A DNA stretch of 38,924 nucleotides from Paludibacteraceae bacterium. GTDB taxonomy: Bacteria > Bacteroidota > Bacteroidia > Bacteroidales > Paludibacteraceae. The position numbers and the translations under genes are program-made. The stretch lies in the NCBI GenBank assembly GCA_017387515.1, contig JAFOFC010000005.1, positions 1 through 38,924 on the forward strand. The letters run 5' to 3'. Positions 38,785-38,924 of this stretch are shown here, piece by piece (position 1 is the first letter of the stretch; the number at the start of each line of letters is the position of its first letter). The notes beneath the pieces were generated by a model, which made no database searches, was not told the origin of the DNA, and saw nothing but the letters and a program-made list of their open reading frames with translations.

Positions 38785-38924
38785 TTCGTTTCGGCGCTTC
38801 ATCTTCCGACTTGGTTTCCGGTCGGGATTTACACATACAAAAACTACAAAATGTGAACTCGCTTCGCTCAAACAACACATTTTGCTTAACGTTTTTGCAC
38901 ATATAAATCTTTTTCCGACCTCCA

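Overview
The window looks like a chromosomal segment of a Bacteroidota bacterium, most likely order Bacteroidales. The evidence is an FeoA-FeoB fusion, a single-cytochrome sdhC/frdC-A-B operon, Bacteroidetes-type outer-membrane porins, several 'YVDLGLPSGTLW'-type and coiled-coil lipoproteins, and repeated TAnnTTTG (-7) promoter boxes with few Shine-Dalgarno sites. I cannot place it more finely from sequence alone. Most genes are housekeeping or envelope genes. The clearest accessory patches are 15.3-16.6 kb (RhuM-like gene, 77-bp tandem duplication) and 20.0-22.5 kb (AT-rich lipoprotein and AlbA_2-type ATPase gene).

Layout, left to right. 1-1.4 kb (minus): ExbB/TolQ, a small membrane protein and truncated ExbD, an energy-transducing system for TonB-dependent transport. 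1.6-4.2 kb (minus): tRNA-Ser(GGA), TatD nuclease, YjjG-like HAD phosphatase, coiled-coil lipoprotein. 4.3-8.5 kb (minus): a compact operon of a repeat-containing coiled-coil protein, RsmI, a polysaccharide flippase and an asparagine-synthase-like amidotransferase. 8.6-13.0 kb (plus): AI-2E-type permease, TPR protein, DedA protein, AroE, PspC protein, ending in a terminator. 13.1-15.2 kb (minus): glycosyltransferase (Dpm1-like) and dihydroorotase. 15.3-16.3 kb (minus): RhuM/PLD-like protein. 16.6-19.9 kb (plus): Mfd. 20-22.5 kb: accessory lipoprotein and AlbA_2/HATPase/HTH protein. 22.5-23.2 kb: TrmO. 23.3-27.6 kb (minus): lipoprotein and fumarate reductase/succinate dehydrogenase. 27.9-33.5 kb (plus): rubrerythrin, PAP2 phosphatase, MtaB, Tgt, large porin. 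33.5-38.7 kb (plus): membrane-anchored solute-binding-like protein, a one-component regulator with a YtfE/RIC-type diiron domain fused to a LuxR-type helix-turn-helix, a small outer-membrane barrel protein, FeoAB and a Cys-rich FeoB partner.

The most interesting biology is at 34.4-38.7 kb. The predicted diiron sensor-regulator has the complete hemerythrin-like ligand set, and an 18-bp palindrome (ATCCC-C/T-AAAAATGGGGAT) lies upstream of its own gene and, in inverted orientation with one change, upstream of the next gene. An iron-import operon follows. This suggests a small NO/redox/iron-responsive regulon. A second theme is a population of heptamer and octamer short tandem repeats and two dispersed palindromic or REP-like sequences. 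They sit between genes, form the leader of rubrerythrin, supply stop codons, and in one gene are translated as an in-frame insertion. A third is a set of promoters whose -7 box lies only 6-16 nt before the start codon, which predicts leaderless or nearly leaderless transcripts.
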